From Zelonia costaricensis (taxonomy: Eukaryota > Euglenozoa > Kinetoplastea > Trypanosomatida > Trypanosomatidae): DNA of 14,556 nucleotides. Below the pieces are notes generated by a model, which worked only from the letters and a program-made list of their open reading frames with translations, did not search any database and was not told the origin of the DNA. The position numbers and the translations under genes are program-made. Positions within the stretch are counted from its first letter, which is position 1; every line of letters starts with the position of its first letter. The stretch is from NCBI GenBank assembly GCA_030849075.1, contig JASAOO010002950.1:1-14556 (forward strand). The letters run 5' to 3'. Of this stretch, positions 1 through 7,700 are shown one piece after another.

Positions 1-135
1 GCGCGTGGAAAGGGATGCGGCGGGTGGAGTGGTGCTGCACCGTTCCTCGCCCCCCCCCACCCCCCACCTCCCGGCAAAACAAGAAGACGAAGCGAGACAG
101 CCGGTGGCAGGGGCGAAGGCGGCAGTGCTGACCGG
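1..135. other. 3' flank of the ARMET-like gene
   Basis: This short stretch lies downstream of the stop codon of the minus-strand gene at 136-630 and is presumably its 3' UTR. It contains a C-rich run on the plus strand (about 49-70), G-rich in the RNA. No coding sequence is seen. Confidence 0.5.
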
Positions 136-630
136 CTAAATCGCGCGCTGGTTGCAGTAGATGGTGCCGTTGAAGTAGTTACAGTCCGCGTTGGCAAGTG
201 CGCCGGTGACGAAGGCAATGTTGTCCAGCCGTGCCGGCACGGTCATCAGACCGCGGTCTGAGACGGTCAGCTGCCACGCCACACGCTCGTCCACTGTCGG
301 CAGCTGCTGCACCTCGTACGCGCGCTGCACCAGGTCACGGCGCTCCACGCAGCCGTGGCAGCTACTTGCACGGTCGCGGATCATCTTGCTCAGCTCCCTC
401 GACGAGAGCGTCTTGAGGTGGTCAAGCGACGCGTTCGGCGTCGCCGACGAGGGCAGGCCACGAGTGATGGCGCGCAGTCCCCCATCGTCACCCCACCCAA
501 TGTGCCGGCGGTGCAGCAGGAACGTCTGCTCTGGCGGCACCTCTGTCAGGAGTGAGCCTTGAACCATGTGCGCGGCGATGACGACGGCGAGCACGCACAA
601 CACCCGCGTCACGCGTGAAGGCGGAAGCAT
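136..630 (-). CDS. Secreted/ER protein with ARMET/MANF C-terminal-like (SAP-like) domain
   Basis: Predicted 164-residue protein. Residues 5-25 form a basic-then-hydrophobic N-terminus that looks like a cleavable signal peptide, so it should enter the secretory pathway. Residues about 70-110 match the helix-loop-helix SAP-like C-terminal domain of ARMET/MANF proteins: a Leu-rich helix ending in SREL, then a CxxC (C91, C94) followed by an acidic/basic helix. In animals MANF is an ER-stress protein. The saposin-like N-terminal domain with its many cysteines is absent, and there is no KDEL-type ending (the tail is QRAI). Two more cysteines (C150, C159) flank an N-glycosylation sequon at N154, and another sequon is at N66. 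I chose the first ATG (628-630); the frame upstream only offers a GTG. Function in the parasite is inferred; the domain match is good but short. Confidence 0.8.
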   Translation of the reverse strand: MLPPSRVTRVLCVLAVVIAAHMVQGSLLTEVPPEQTFLLHRRHIGWGDDGGLRAITRGLPSSATPNASLDHLKTLSSRELSKMIRDRASSCHGCVERRDLVQRAYEVQQLPTVDERVAWQLTVSDRGLMTVPARLDNIAFVTGALANADCNYFNGTIYCNQRAI

Positions 631-1447
631 GACGAACGACACGACCCGGGCACGCGTGTGGGTGTTTGCGTGGGTGTCGACGTGTGAATGCCAGGGAGTG
701 AGGGCTGCTGTTCAGCTTGCGCGGCTACGCTGCACTGCCTCGCGCTTCCCAATGCGATGACGGCAAGGTGCGCGTGTGCGGTTGAGCCAGGGACGGTGAG
801 GCGGGCGTGAGAGAAGGCGGGTGGAGAGTAAACTGGAAATGCTGCGGGGGCCGTGGTGTGGGCGGAGGGCGCAGTGCGGCGGCGGGGTGAGGGGGGAGGG
901 GGAGGGGAGAGGTTTGGAGACGGCGGTAGGGAGTCACAGGAGAGCGAGAAAAGCGGCAGATGCGGAGAGGGGAAGGGGGTGAGGCGCAGGCCAGACAACG
1001 CGTGTCGGTACCGTAGCCAACTCGGCGAGGCTTGTGGAAGCTGGCGTCGTCTACCGAAACTTCGCGGCTCCCCTCTCTTCCCAAAGCCAGTTACCGCCTC
1101 CTCGACTGGGAGGTAGGGCCAGAAGCAACAGTGTGTGGTGGCGGGGCTGGAAAGACACGCAGACATCGGTTTTGTGGTGGGCCAGCGCAGTGCGCGGTGT
1201 GGCCTGTAATGTGTGGTACCCTGCAGGAGCGGCGGGCGCACACCATCAGCCCGCACGCATGCCTCATGACGTCTCAGGCGCAGAGGCGAGATGAGATAAT
1301 CCGAGCCGGTGCACACTGACGTGCGACAACGAGATTGCACGTAGCGGCGCACGCTCCAGCGAGGCGGGGTGCGCGCGCATCGCCCATGCCGTCTCTCCCT
1401 CCCCCGCGGGGGTGCTGCGCGGCGACACGTCGCGCTGGTGTTCGCGC
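631..1447. other. Spacer between CREST paralog 1 and the ARMET-like gene
   Basis: An 817-base gene-free stretch. It should hold the 3' UTR and poly(A) site of the CREST gene at 1448-2113 and the leader of the ARMET-like gene. Open frames across it are compositionally biased (Pro/Ser/Arg-rich), overlap known genes in other frames and resemble no family, so I call no gene here. Confidence 0.55.
842..985 (-). promoter_or_regulatory. Probable spliced-leader acceptor region for the ARMET-like gene
   Basis: On the transcribed strand 985-855 is strongly C/T-rich, and the first AG after it is at 843-842. Use of that AG gives a leader of about 211 nt with no upstream ATG. This follows the usual kinetoplastid rule (polypyrimidine tract, then first AG) and is inferred, not mapped. 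Confidence 0.5.
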
Positions 1448-2113
1448 TTACAGCACGCTGTCTCCCCTGACTGTGATGCCGTGCGCTGCTCGGCCGTAAG
1501 TGCCGGTGCAGCCAGGGTTCTTCACCATCACCCAGAAGAACAGCGAGGAGAGGCCGCCGAAGAAGTGCCACGCGCCGTGGTACATGCGGTAGGGATCGGC
1601 CCTGTCGTTGAGCCCGAGCACGAAGAACGGGACCGCGAAGGCAACGAAGAAGAGGCCGGCGGCGAGGTAGCGGAGGTTCAGAGCGGGAAAGCGCTGCTCG
1701 ATCAGGCAGTGCTTGACGATCGGAAAGAGACTGAAGAGCAGAATCGGCCCCACAGTGAATCGCACGTCCCATGGATGCTTCTGCTGCACCACCAGCGTGA
1801 AGAAAACGCAGAAGCACTTGCAGCTCATGTCCACAAATGGGCTCTGGAAGCAGCACAGATACACGTACCAGATCCCCATCAAAGCGATGATGCCGATGTT
1901 GTCGAGGCGGTGCCACTCCTTCTCCGTGAGGAAAAGCGTCGCGTCGAAGCTCTCGCTGGTGTGGTACATGAAGGACACGATAAGACCGAAGATGGAGCAG
2001 CAGAACTCAAAAATGTAGTTGCGCTTGTAGAAGAAGTACGGAGTCGGCAGCATCGTGAGGTGACTCAGCACCGTCGTGATGAAGAGAATCGCGGGACTCT
2101 CACCGTACCGCAT
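1448..2113 (-). CDS. CREST-superfamily (TMEM8/myomaker-like) multi-pass membrane protein, paralog 1
   Basis: Predicted 221-residue protein with about seven hydrophobic segments (roughly 8-28, 34-52, 73-90, 98-112, 118-136, 148-168, 178-197). It carries the CREST hydrolase/receptor set: S47-x3-H51, D71 in HRLDN, and H179-x3-H183. This points to the alkaline ceramidase/PAQR/Per1/TMEM8 group, closest by look to the DUF3522 (TMEM8/myomaker) branch. Members are often metal-dependent lipid hydrolases, but substrates here are unknown. The neighbour at 2862-3539 is a clear paralog (shared SFMYH, HRLDNIG, PWDV, LGL-D motifs), and alignment with it fixes this ATG (2111-2113): both have a short 14-16 residue lead before the first conserved block. 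The frame stays open upstream only through repeats and an ambiguous base at 2137. Membrane location is confident; activity is inferred. Confidence 0.88.
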   Translation of the reverse strand: MRYGESPAILFITTVLSHLTMLPTPYFFYKRNYIFEFCCSIFGLIVSFMYHTSESFDATLFLTEKEWHRLDNIGIIALMGIWYVYLCCFQSPFVDMSCKCFCVFFTLVVQQKHPWDVRFTVGPILLFSLFPIVKHCLIEQRFPALNLRYLAAGLFFVAFAVPFFVLGLNDRADPYRMYHGAWHFFGGLSSLFFWVMVKNPGCTGTYGRAAHGITVRGDSVL

Positions 2114-2136
2114 CTTGTGAGACACGAGGCACGCGG

Positions 2137-2137
2137 N
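2137..2137. other. Ambiguous base (N)
   Basis: The only unresolved base in the window. It lies six bases from the tandem repeat and inside the presumed short leader of the CREST gene, so repeat-driven assembly uncertainty is likely. Confidence 0.95.
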
Positions 2138-2140
2138 ACG

Positions 2141-2385
2141 CTGTGCGGTGCGCGTGGGGGAGCCGTGAGGTGCGCGTGTGGGGGAGCCGTGAGGTGCGCG
2201 TGTGGGGGAGCCGTGAGGTGCGCGTGGGGGAGCCGTGCGGCACGCGTGACGGATGGGGCGGGTGGGAGAGCGGAGCACCGCTGCGGCGGGTGCGCGTGAC
2301 GTGTGCGGTGGCAAAAGACGGAGGTAGACCGGGGGAGGGGTGTGTGTGTGTGGAGGGTAGAGAGAACGCAAGAGCGGGGGCGGGC
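2141..2385 (-). promoter_or_regulatory. Probable spliced-leader acceptor region for CREST paralog 1 (two candidate AGs)
   Basis: On the transcribed strand a pyrimidine-rich tract (about 2385-2315) is followed by an AG at 2282-2281. The next AG is not until 2142-2141, after the C-rich repeat. The two sites would give leaders of about 167 nt and 27 nt. Neither leader contains an upstream ATG. Confidence 0.45.
2143..2234. repeat. Tandem repeat, four copies of 22-24 bp
   Basis: Four head-to-tail units at 2143-2164 (22 bp), 2165-2188 (24), 2189-2212 (24) and 2213-2234 (22). The middle two are identical; the outer two lack one TG dinucleotide, and the first also has one base change. On the transcribed strand the unit is C-rich and contains no AG. 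It sits 30 bases upstream of the CREST paralog 1 start codon. Confidence 0.95.
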
Positions 2386-2861
2386 TGGACGCGCGTGACT
2401 GTGAAATGCGCCTCGCCTCGTGCGGACGGTGTATGGCACAGGGAGGCCGCGTGGTGGGTGGGGCGCAAGTGGCGGACTCGCTGAGTCCTCGCTCGGCCAC
2501 GGTGGGGAGTGCGCGGGCGAAGCTGCTGCCGCGCCCGATTCGGTCCCACGTGTCGATTGCGTCGGTCTCGCCGGGCCATCAATGCACTTCCCACAGCTGA
2601 CTCTCTCGCGCCTTGGAGACACGGTGCAGCGAAGTGCGTAGCGACGTGAGTTGTGCGTTCGGTGGTTGGCGGTGCTTTTGGGGTGGAACAGGTGGTGCGG
2701 AGCAGGCTGCGAGGCCGGGCTGTGCACATTACGAGGAGACGGCGCTTAAACGTGGCCCTTCTCCTACAAGGGGTGATTGACGGGTACGTGTGGAAGAGGA
2801 GGCGAGAGGGAGGGGATGAGAGAGGGAGGGGAGGGGGGGGGGCTACGACCCCATTAGGCCT

Positions 2862-3539
2862 TCAGAGGTTCACCACAACAGCCACCGGGTCGTCGTACCG
2901 TGGCGAGCCGTGTGGGGTGCGCTTGCGATCCATGTGCGGCCGCAGGGCGAAGAAGAAGAAGAAGATAGTGGCGGCAATGCAAATGTGGAAGAGGCCGTGG
3001 AAGATGCGCACCGGGTCTGACATGTCGTCCAGCCCCAGCACAAAGAAGAAGATGCCCACGGCGCAGGCGGCGAGGCCGATAAAGAAGCGGCGGAGGACCA
3101 ACCCTTGGCGGCGGCGGCGGTTGAGCAGGTGCGAGACGACGGGCACGCAGATGCACGCGGCGACGGGCACGATCGTGTACGTCACGTCCCACGGCGCGGC
3201 CTCCTGCACGATGATGACGGCAAAGAGCACCGCGTACTGCAGGTAGTCCAGCAGGGCCCGGCTCTCAAAGCAGGCGAGGTGTATGCACGAGCAACCCAGC
3301 GAGCCGATGGCGCCGATGTTGTCAAGCCGGTGCCAGCGCAGCTCGGACAGAAAGAAGCTTGTCTGAAAGCACTCGCACGCGTGGTACATGAAAGACACCG
3401 TCACGGCATAGGCCCCGATCATCGCCTCGAATCGCATCTTCTTGCGGACGAGCAGTGTGACGACGCCGAGCATCGGGAGGTGGCTCACGACGCAGGTGAG
3501 AAAGACCGCCCAGCGCGGGTCGTCGGTCCGGCCTGGCAT
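2862..3539 (-). CDS. CREST-superfamily (TMEM8/myomaker-like) multi-pass membrane protein, paralog 2
   Basis: Predicted 225-residue protein with about seven hydrophobic segments (roughly 11-31, 38-56, 75-92, 98-112, 120-137, 152-170, 181-199) and a short polar C-terminal tail. Conserved residues match the CREST set: S49-x3-H53, D73 in HRLDN, and H181-x3-H185. It is a tandem paralog of the gene at 1448-2113, sharing length, topology and all candidate metal/catalytic residues, but with a different loop (RRRR at 141-144) before the sixth segment and a different tail. The family includes ceramidases, PAQR receptors, GPI-anchor remodelling Per1, and TMEM8/myomaker; I favour the last branch (DUF3522). 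Substrate and membrane compartment cannot be read from sequence. The ATG at 3537-3539 is the first in frame after the probable splice site. Confidence 0.9.
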   Translation of the reverse strand: MPGRTDDPRWAVFLTCVVSHLPMLGVVTLLVRKKMRFEAMIGAYAVTVSFMYHACECFQTSFFLSELRWHRLDNIGAIGSLGCSCIHLACFESRALLDYLQYAVLFAVIIVQEAAPWDVTYTIVPVAACICVPVVSHLLNRRRRQGLVLRRFFIGLAACAVGIFFFVLGLDDMSDPVRIFHGLFHICIAATIFFFFFALRPHMDRKRTPHGSPRYDDPVAVVVNL

Positions 3540-3573
3540 TGTGCCGCGGCAACGGACGCTCCTCTGCTCTCAA

Positions 3574-3609
3574 CTAGCCAACCCGAACCGCGGCCCGAGC
3601 AGCCACCAT
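3574..3609 (-). other. Upstream ORF in the CREST paralog 2 leader (11 codons)
   Basis: On the transcribed strand an ATG at 3609-3607 opens 11 codons and ends at a TAG (3576-3574), 34 bases before the main ATG. It would be in the mRNA if the acceptor at 3642-3641 is used. It may lower or condition translation of the main frame. Confidence 0.4.
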
Positions 3610-3640
3610 CCAAGCTCGTTGATAGTATCTATAGGAGTAG

Positions 3641-3720
3641 CTGCGACGTAGTGGGGCGGCGGTAAGACGGAAACGAGCGGGGGGGGAGTGAGAGAGGGAG
3701 CGCTGAAGAAGGAGTGGCGC
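3641..3720 (-). promoter_or_regulatory. Probable spliced-leader acceptor region for CREST paralog 2
   Basis: The transcribed strand is C/T-rich from about 3720 to 3664, including a run of eight C, and the first clean AG downstream is 3642-3641 (GTCGCAG). This gives a leader of about 101 nt. Confidence 0.5.
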
Positions 3721-5160
3721 AACGGCAATTGACGTGGGGGCGGCGACGCTGGGTGCAACACAGTCGCAAACGAGACCGGTTGCTTCCAGACGACGGCGTC
3801 GATGGACAGCACCAGCACCTGCTGCTTTCCAAAACACAAACCAACAATACGAGTCCACACGACACACTACGTGGGGTGCGCGGACATACACACACACACA
3901 CGAGAGCGATGCCCACGCAATGAGGGGACAGAGCGAGCGAAGCGCCAAAGTGACCAGAGTGATGGGAGTGAGGTGTGGGTGAAGGTGAGAAGGGGAGGAG
4001 GAGAGGAGTGGTGGTGGAGAGGAAGAGCGAGTAAGCAGGAGCGTGGCGGCGTCAGCGAAAGCGCCTCATGCAGAAGTGCTGTGCACTCTTGGCCCACAGC
4101 GAGGCCGCAGTAGGGGCCACGACCGCACCCGAAGTGGGGCGGCATTGGAAGCAAAGCGACAGGCCGCGGACAAGCGTGTGTCACGCGACTGTGCGCGTCG
4201 TTAACTTCGCTCTTGTTGGAGACGGCGGTGCAGCTGTCCTGGAGAAGAGCGGCGTGGGCAGACAGGGAGACGGAGGGGGCACGAGAGGGGGAGGGAAAAA
4301 CAGAGCCACCGTGCGAGCATAGCGAACAGAGAGCAACAGAGGCGGCACCGCGCTTTAGAGAAGAAAGTAAGAGGAACAGGGTGTAAACAGCAAAGAAGGC
4401 ATGCCAAAGGCGAGAAGGGGGGGTCAGCGGTGACATCGATTGAGGCAGCGATTCGACGGCGGGGAACCGCAGCCACACGTACCCAGAAGCACACACAAAC
4501 ACAAGCGCACACTCTCGCAGCGTCAGCCAGACATCTCGCACATCGCGCTCTTGAGTTGAAGTGCGTGGATGTGTACCCAGACGAGCACACACGGACGCAC
4601 CGTTCTCTACGCGTGCTCGAGGTGACGTAGAGGAAAGCCGTGCCGCGGAGGCGGTGGTGGTGGCGCGGGAAGAGGGTAAGGCGGTTCTTCAGCTCGAGCC
4701 CCCAAACAGCGGAGAGAAGCGCTGCAACGTCGCAGCGCCACGCACACAAACTGACAAATACAAGTAGGTAGATGCAGTGGCTGGGGTGCGAGACCGAGAG
4801 GCGGCAAAAGGGAGGATGGAAAGCAATGAAGGAGGTCCAGTTGACACTCGATGGGCAGCGGCGTGGGGAGGGGCTGGCGCCGGAGCATGGCGAGACGAAT
4901 CAGGTGGAAGGGGGGGACAGAGTGCTGGAGAACGCTGCTTGCATGGCGGCGCTCGACCACCGTGGCTGCGATCTGCGCACAGACGCAGTGACGCAACCAC
5001 CATGTCCCCCTTCCCACACACAGACACATTATGGTTCGTGTTCGAAGGAAGCAGAGTGGGGAGGAGGAGGGGGAGGGGGAAGAAATGCGGGAGAGACGGG
5101 AGTGCGGTGCCCGACCAGCGGGGACGCACCGAGTTGAAGTGTGCGCATCCTCGTGCGCCA

Positions 5161-5745
5161 TTAGAAGGCGCAGCACTCGCGTAGCCAGCGCCACAGCCAG
5201 CCAACATTCTCGTCGCGGGCAGTCACCTCAATGACAGCGATTTCGTCGTCCGCATCGGACGCGTGCTCGGTCGCGCACAGCGGCGCCGCGCGCTGCGGAC
5301 CGCAGCCTCCCTGGGACATCAGCGAGCCGTGCTCGGGCGCGGTGCGGGCGGCAGCCGGGGGAGGCAGGCGGCGCCGCATGCGTCGGCGCCGGCGTGCGTC
5401 TGCGCTGCTCATCAGCCGCCCCTCGTCGCCCACGACCGGGGTGAGGCACATCGGGCACATCGAGGACCGCTGCCGCCACGACTCGAGGCACTGCAGATGG
5501 AAGCCGTGCTCACACTTGAGCAGAATGGCGGGGTTGTCGAGAGTGAAGTGCTCGAGGCAAATGGGGCACGAGGTGAGGTGATACTCCCCCACGTCGTACG
5601 TCTCCAAGTCGCCGGCAACATTGTCGTCGTTTCCGTAGTCACTGAGATGGGAGCAGCTCGCCTCGTGCGAGCCAGGCGGCACGGGGCCGGCCGACATCGC
5701 AGTGTGCATGCGCGCCGTCCCCTTTGCTGCCGGAGGACCTTGCAT
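5161..5745 (-). CDS. RING-H2 finger protein, candidate E3 ubiquitin ligase with C-terminal CaaX-like motif
   Basis: Predicted 194-residue protein. A complete RING-H2 (C3H2C3) zinc finger spans residues 60-100: C60, C63, C78, H80, H83, C86, C97, C100, with a W at 90 in the usual E2-contact position. Such domains recruit ubiquitin-charged E2 enzymes, so an E3 ligase role is likely; substrates are unknown. Residues 118-126 form an Arg-rich block followed by a Pro/Ala linker. The last 15 residues include three Trp and end in CCAF, which fits a CaaX prenylation box with C191 as the acceptor, so membrane anchoring is possible. No transmembrane segment is seen. I chose the first ATG (5743-5745); a second ATG at codon 13 is possible and would not affect the domain. 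Confidence 0.9.
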   Translation of the reverse strand: MQGPPAAKGTARMHTAMSAGPVPPGSHEASCSHLSDYGNDDNVAGDLETYDVGEYHLTSCPICLEHFTLDNPAILLKCEHGFHLQCLESWRQRSSMCPMCLTPVVGDEGRLMSSADARRRRRMRRRLPPPAAARTAPEHGSLMSQGGCGPQRAAPLCATEHASDADDEIAVIEVTARDENVGWLWRWLRECCAF

Positions 5746-5828
5746 GACGAGGTCTCCTAAAGCGCGTGCGGTGCGTCAGCAGGCGGGTGGTGGGAAAGAC
5801 GATGTGCGCGCCGCGGAGTTATACTTGA

Positions 5829-5860
5829 CTGGGTGAGGGGGAGGGGGAGGAAGAAGGTTC
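5829..5860 (-). promoter_or_regulatory. Probable spliced-leader acceptor region for the RING gene
   Basis: A C/T-rich tract on the transcribed strand (about 5856-5833) leads into an AG at 5830-5829, with another AG five bases on (5825-5824). The leader would be about 83 nt and has no upstream ATG. Confidence 0.5.
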
Positions 5861-6683
5861 AGAGATTGTGTGAGGCGGGGGAGCACGAGGGGGGAAGAAA
5901 GGGCACTGCACTTGTGCGCGCGGTGGCGCGGCTGTATGTGGGTGTGTGTGTGGCGTGGATGGATGGGAGTGCGATCGTGCGGCGAGCACAGCTGAAGCGA
6001 GAAGCAAAGAAGAAAGAGGCTCGCAGGGGAAGGGAGGAGAGCAAGGCGGCGCAGGGTGCGCCAGCAGGGAGGGGGTGGCAGTGGAGGGGGTGGGGGTGGG
6101 AAGAGGGGGAGAGTAAGCTACCGCACTGGCGCGGAGAAGGCGTTTGAAGTGAGTTACGGTGGTTGGCGGAGTGTTGCGCACGCACACAGCCGCGGTGCGT
6201 GCGGCGTAGGCGGCAGTGCGTACCGAAATGTAAGGCCAACGGAGGTGGGAGCAGAGGCGGCGGAGCGAGAGCAGCATGGTGGGTGGAGGAGGCGGTGGCG
6301 ACATCGCAGCATGAGCAGCGACGACGCCTTTTCACTTCGCAGAACGGAACACGAGAAGAGGACGGAGCGAGCGGGGAGGAGGGGCGTGCGTCGGCACGGT
6401 GACACGCTGCGTGGCGCTTCCACCCGGAGTCGCGTGGCTCCGCCGCCTCCTCGCCCCTGCACGCAGTGCCAGCCAGGGACGCAGTTCAACAGCCACGGTG
6501 CACGTATGCGGCGGCAACGTTTGCGTGCGGGACGGCGCAGGTGATGCTTCGGTGCGCATGTCTGGCAATATCAACGCTGCTTACGGGCGGTGCGCCGTCT
6601 CCGAGACAACGAGAGAGAGGCCAATGTGATGGAGAGCAAGTGGACATGCGCTGAGGGAGAAGTGAAAGGCGGAGCGAAGTGCG

Positions 6684-6717
6684 AGGGGGGAGGGGAGGGG
6701 AGGGGAGGGGGGGGGGG
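6684..6717. repeat. GGGGA repeats running into a G homopolymer (C-rich in RNA)
   Basis: On the plus strand three AGGGG units sit between runs of G, ending in about eleven consecutive G. The plus strand has G-quadruplex potential and the transcribed strand i-motif or poly(C)-binding potential. It lies about 40 bases past the stop codon of the J-domain gene, inside the 3' UTR. Confidence 0.85.
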
Positions 6718-6758
6718 CGCAACCGCTGCCATAACACACGCACAGTGCCACTGCCCGC

Positions 6759-7553
6759 TCAGCCGCGGCGGCTGCCCTCGCCTTCTGCGCCTTCGTGAAT
6801 GAACTGGCCGGGAAAGAGCAGCCGGCGCACGGCGGTGGGGGCGAGCCGCTTTGGGTCGGTGTCGACGACCTCGCCAGCCATGCGCTTGCGCTGCTCCTCT
6901 TTTTCCTGCTGAATCATGAAGCCGTAGAACTCAGGATCGAAGAACTGCAGGGCCGCCTCCAGCCCGTTCGTCACCACCACCGTGGAGAAGAAGACCCCAA
7001 TTAGCAGCATTACGGCGTAGGAGAAGATGGCGAAGACACGGACCCAGTCGAGGCGGCGCACCTTCCGCTTTGAGGCCACCATCAGCTGCCGATACAAGGT
7101 CGGCGAGGCGCCGTTCTGGTGCCACAGACTGACGGGGTTGGTGGACATCTTGTACGCCGTCTGCAGAATGGCGTACTCGCTTTCACCGGCGCTGGTCTTG
7201 GCCGTGTCCGGGTGCGTCTCCAGCACCAGCGTGCGGTAGCGGGCCCGCACCTCGGTGAGCTCGGCGTGGTCGGGCAGCCCCATCACCTGCAGTGGGGACC
7301 CGTGCTTCTGCAGCCACTGCTGCTCCCTCTCCAGCTCTTCGGTGCGCTCCATTCCCGTCTGCATGCGCACTGCAATTCTCTTCTTCAGCGTGGTCGGGGT
7401 GAGGGCGAGAAAGAGCGAGCGCAGCGCGATGGCGAGGCGGCCGGGCCGGTAACTGTGTTGTGGCCCAGTCGTGACAGCGCGTGACACGAGCACGCACAGC
7501 CAGGGCGGCTGCGCGGAAGCTGAAGACGCAAGCCGCGTGAGGCGTCGCATCAT
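6759..7553 (-). CDS. J-domain (DnaJ/Hsp40) protein, probably mitochondrial and membrane-anchored
   Basis: Predicted 264-residue protein. The N-terminus (1-50) is rich in Arg, Ser, Ala and Leu without acidic residues, as in a mitochondrial targeting peptide. A J domain spans about 86-138, with the diagnostic HPD at 114-116 that stimulates Hsp70 ATPase; it lacks the Gly/Phe-rich and zinc-finger regions, so it is a type III J protein. One strong transmembrane segment lies at about 173-196, followed by a soluble, charged C-terminal region with a KEEQRKR helix. The likely role is to recruit mitochondrial Hsp70 to a membrane, perhaps for import or complex assembly; that is inference. The start is a double ATG (7551-7553, 7548-7550), and either may be used. 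Stop is TGA. Confidence 0.9.
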   Translation of the reverse strand: MMRRLTRLASSASAQPPWLCVLVSRAVTTGPQHSYRPGRLAIALRSLFLALTPTTLKKRIAVRMQTGMERTEELEREQQWLQKHGSPLQVMGLPDHAELTEVRARYRTLVLETHPDTAKTSAGESEYAILQTAYKMSTNPVSLWHQNGASPTLYRQLMVASKRKVRRLDWVRVFAIFSYAVMLLIGVFFSTVVVTNGLEAALQFFDPEFYGFMIQQEKEEQRKRMAGEVVDTDPKRLAPTAVRRLLFPGQFIHEGAEGEGSRRG

Positions 7554-7556
7554 GAC

Positions 7557-7700
7557 CTTTGCAGAGTCCCACCCATGCGTGCAGGATTGACGAGTGGATA
7601 TCCATCAGTGTGTGTGTGTGTGTGTGCACGCCAGCACGTGTGAAGCCGCGAAACGCCGCAGAGGAGGAGGAGGAGGAGAGAGTAATATGCAGTCAAGAGG
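7557..7700 (-). promoter_or_regulatory. Possible spliced-leader acceptor region for the J-domain gene
   Basis: The transcribed strand has a CTC-rich tract (about 7700-7660), but the first AG after it is at 7558-7557, only three bases before the ATG. Alternative AGs lie farther away near 7791 and 7775 and would leave long leaders with upstream ATGs. The near site is favoured but unusual. Confidence 0.35.
7608..7626. repeat. GT microsatellite
   Basis: Nineteen bases of alternating G and T just upstream of the J-domain gene (CA on the transcribed strand), between its pyrimidine tract and its ATG. Confidence 0.95.

Larger units (their letters stand above)
2114..2861. other. Spacer between the two CREST paralogs
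   Basis: A 748-base stretch holding the 3' UTR of the upstream-transcribed paralog and the leader of the next. Besides the repeat and acceptor tracts it has a run of ten G (2833-2842, C in RNA) only 20 bases past the stop of the 2862-3539 gene. Open frames here are translations of the repeat and are not supported. Confidence 0.55.
3540..5160. other. 1.6 kb gene-free spacer between RING and CREST paralog 2
   Basis: Mostly the 3' UTR of the RING gene plus the CREST paralog 2 leader. It contains a CA microsatellite (about 3888-3901) and several purine-rich blocks on the plus strand (3990-4035, 4260-4300, 5050-5075). Several overlapping minus-strand frames of 180-240 codons exist, but they are Ser/Pro/Arg/Cys-rich, run in all three frames at once and show no domain, so none is called. 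Confidence 0.55.
5746..6758. other. Spacer between the J-domain gene and the RING gene
   Basis: A 1013-base stretch holding the J-protein 3' UTR and the RING leader. Notable is a G/A block at 6684-6717 described separately. The open frames within it are low-complexity and unsupported. Confidence 0.5.

Noticed and set aside
609..1916. 435-codon minus-strand open frame
   Set aside because: It overlaps the CREST paralog 1 coding region in another frame and continues through the spacer as Pro/Ser/Arg/His-rich sequence; no domain seen.
1412..2299. 295-codon plus-strand open frame
   Set aside because: Antisense to the CREST gene, its tail is the translated tandem repeat, and GC-rich codon bias explains the lack of stops.
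2114..2500. N-terminal extension of CREST paralog 1 from 2500
   Set aside because: The extension is a translation of the repeat and spacer, crosses the N, and the paralog starts at the position of the 2113 ATG.
3867..4749. Minus-strand frames of 241 and 182 codons in the RING-CREST spacer
   Set aside because: Overlap each other in different frames, low-complexity and Cys/Ser/Pro-rich, no recognisable domain and no clear acceptor; more likely UTR.
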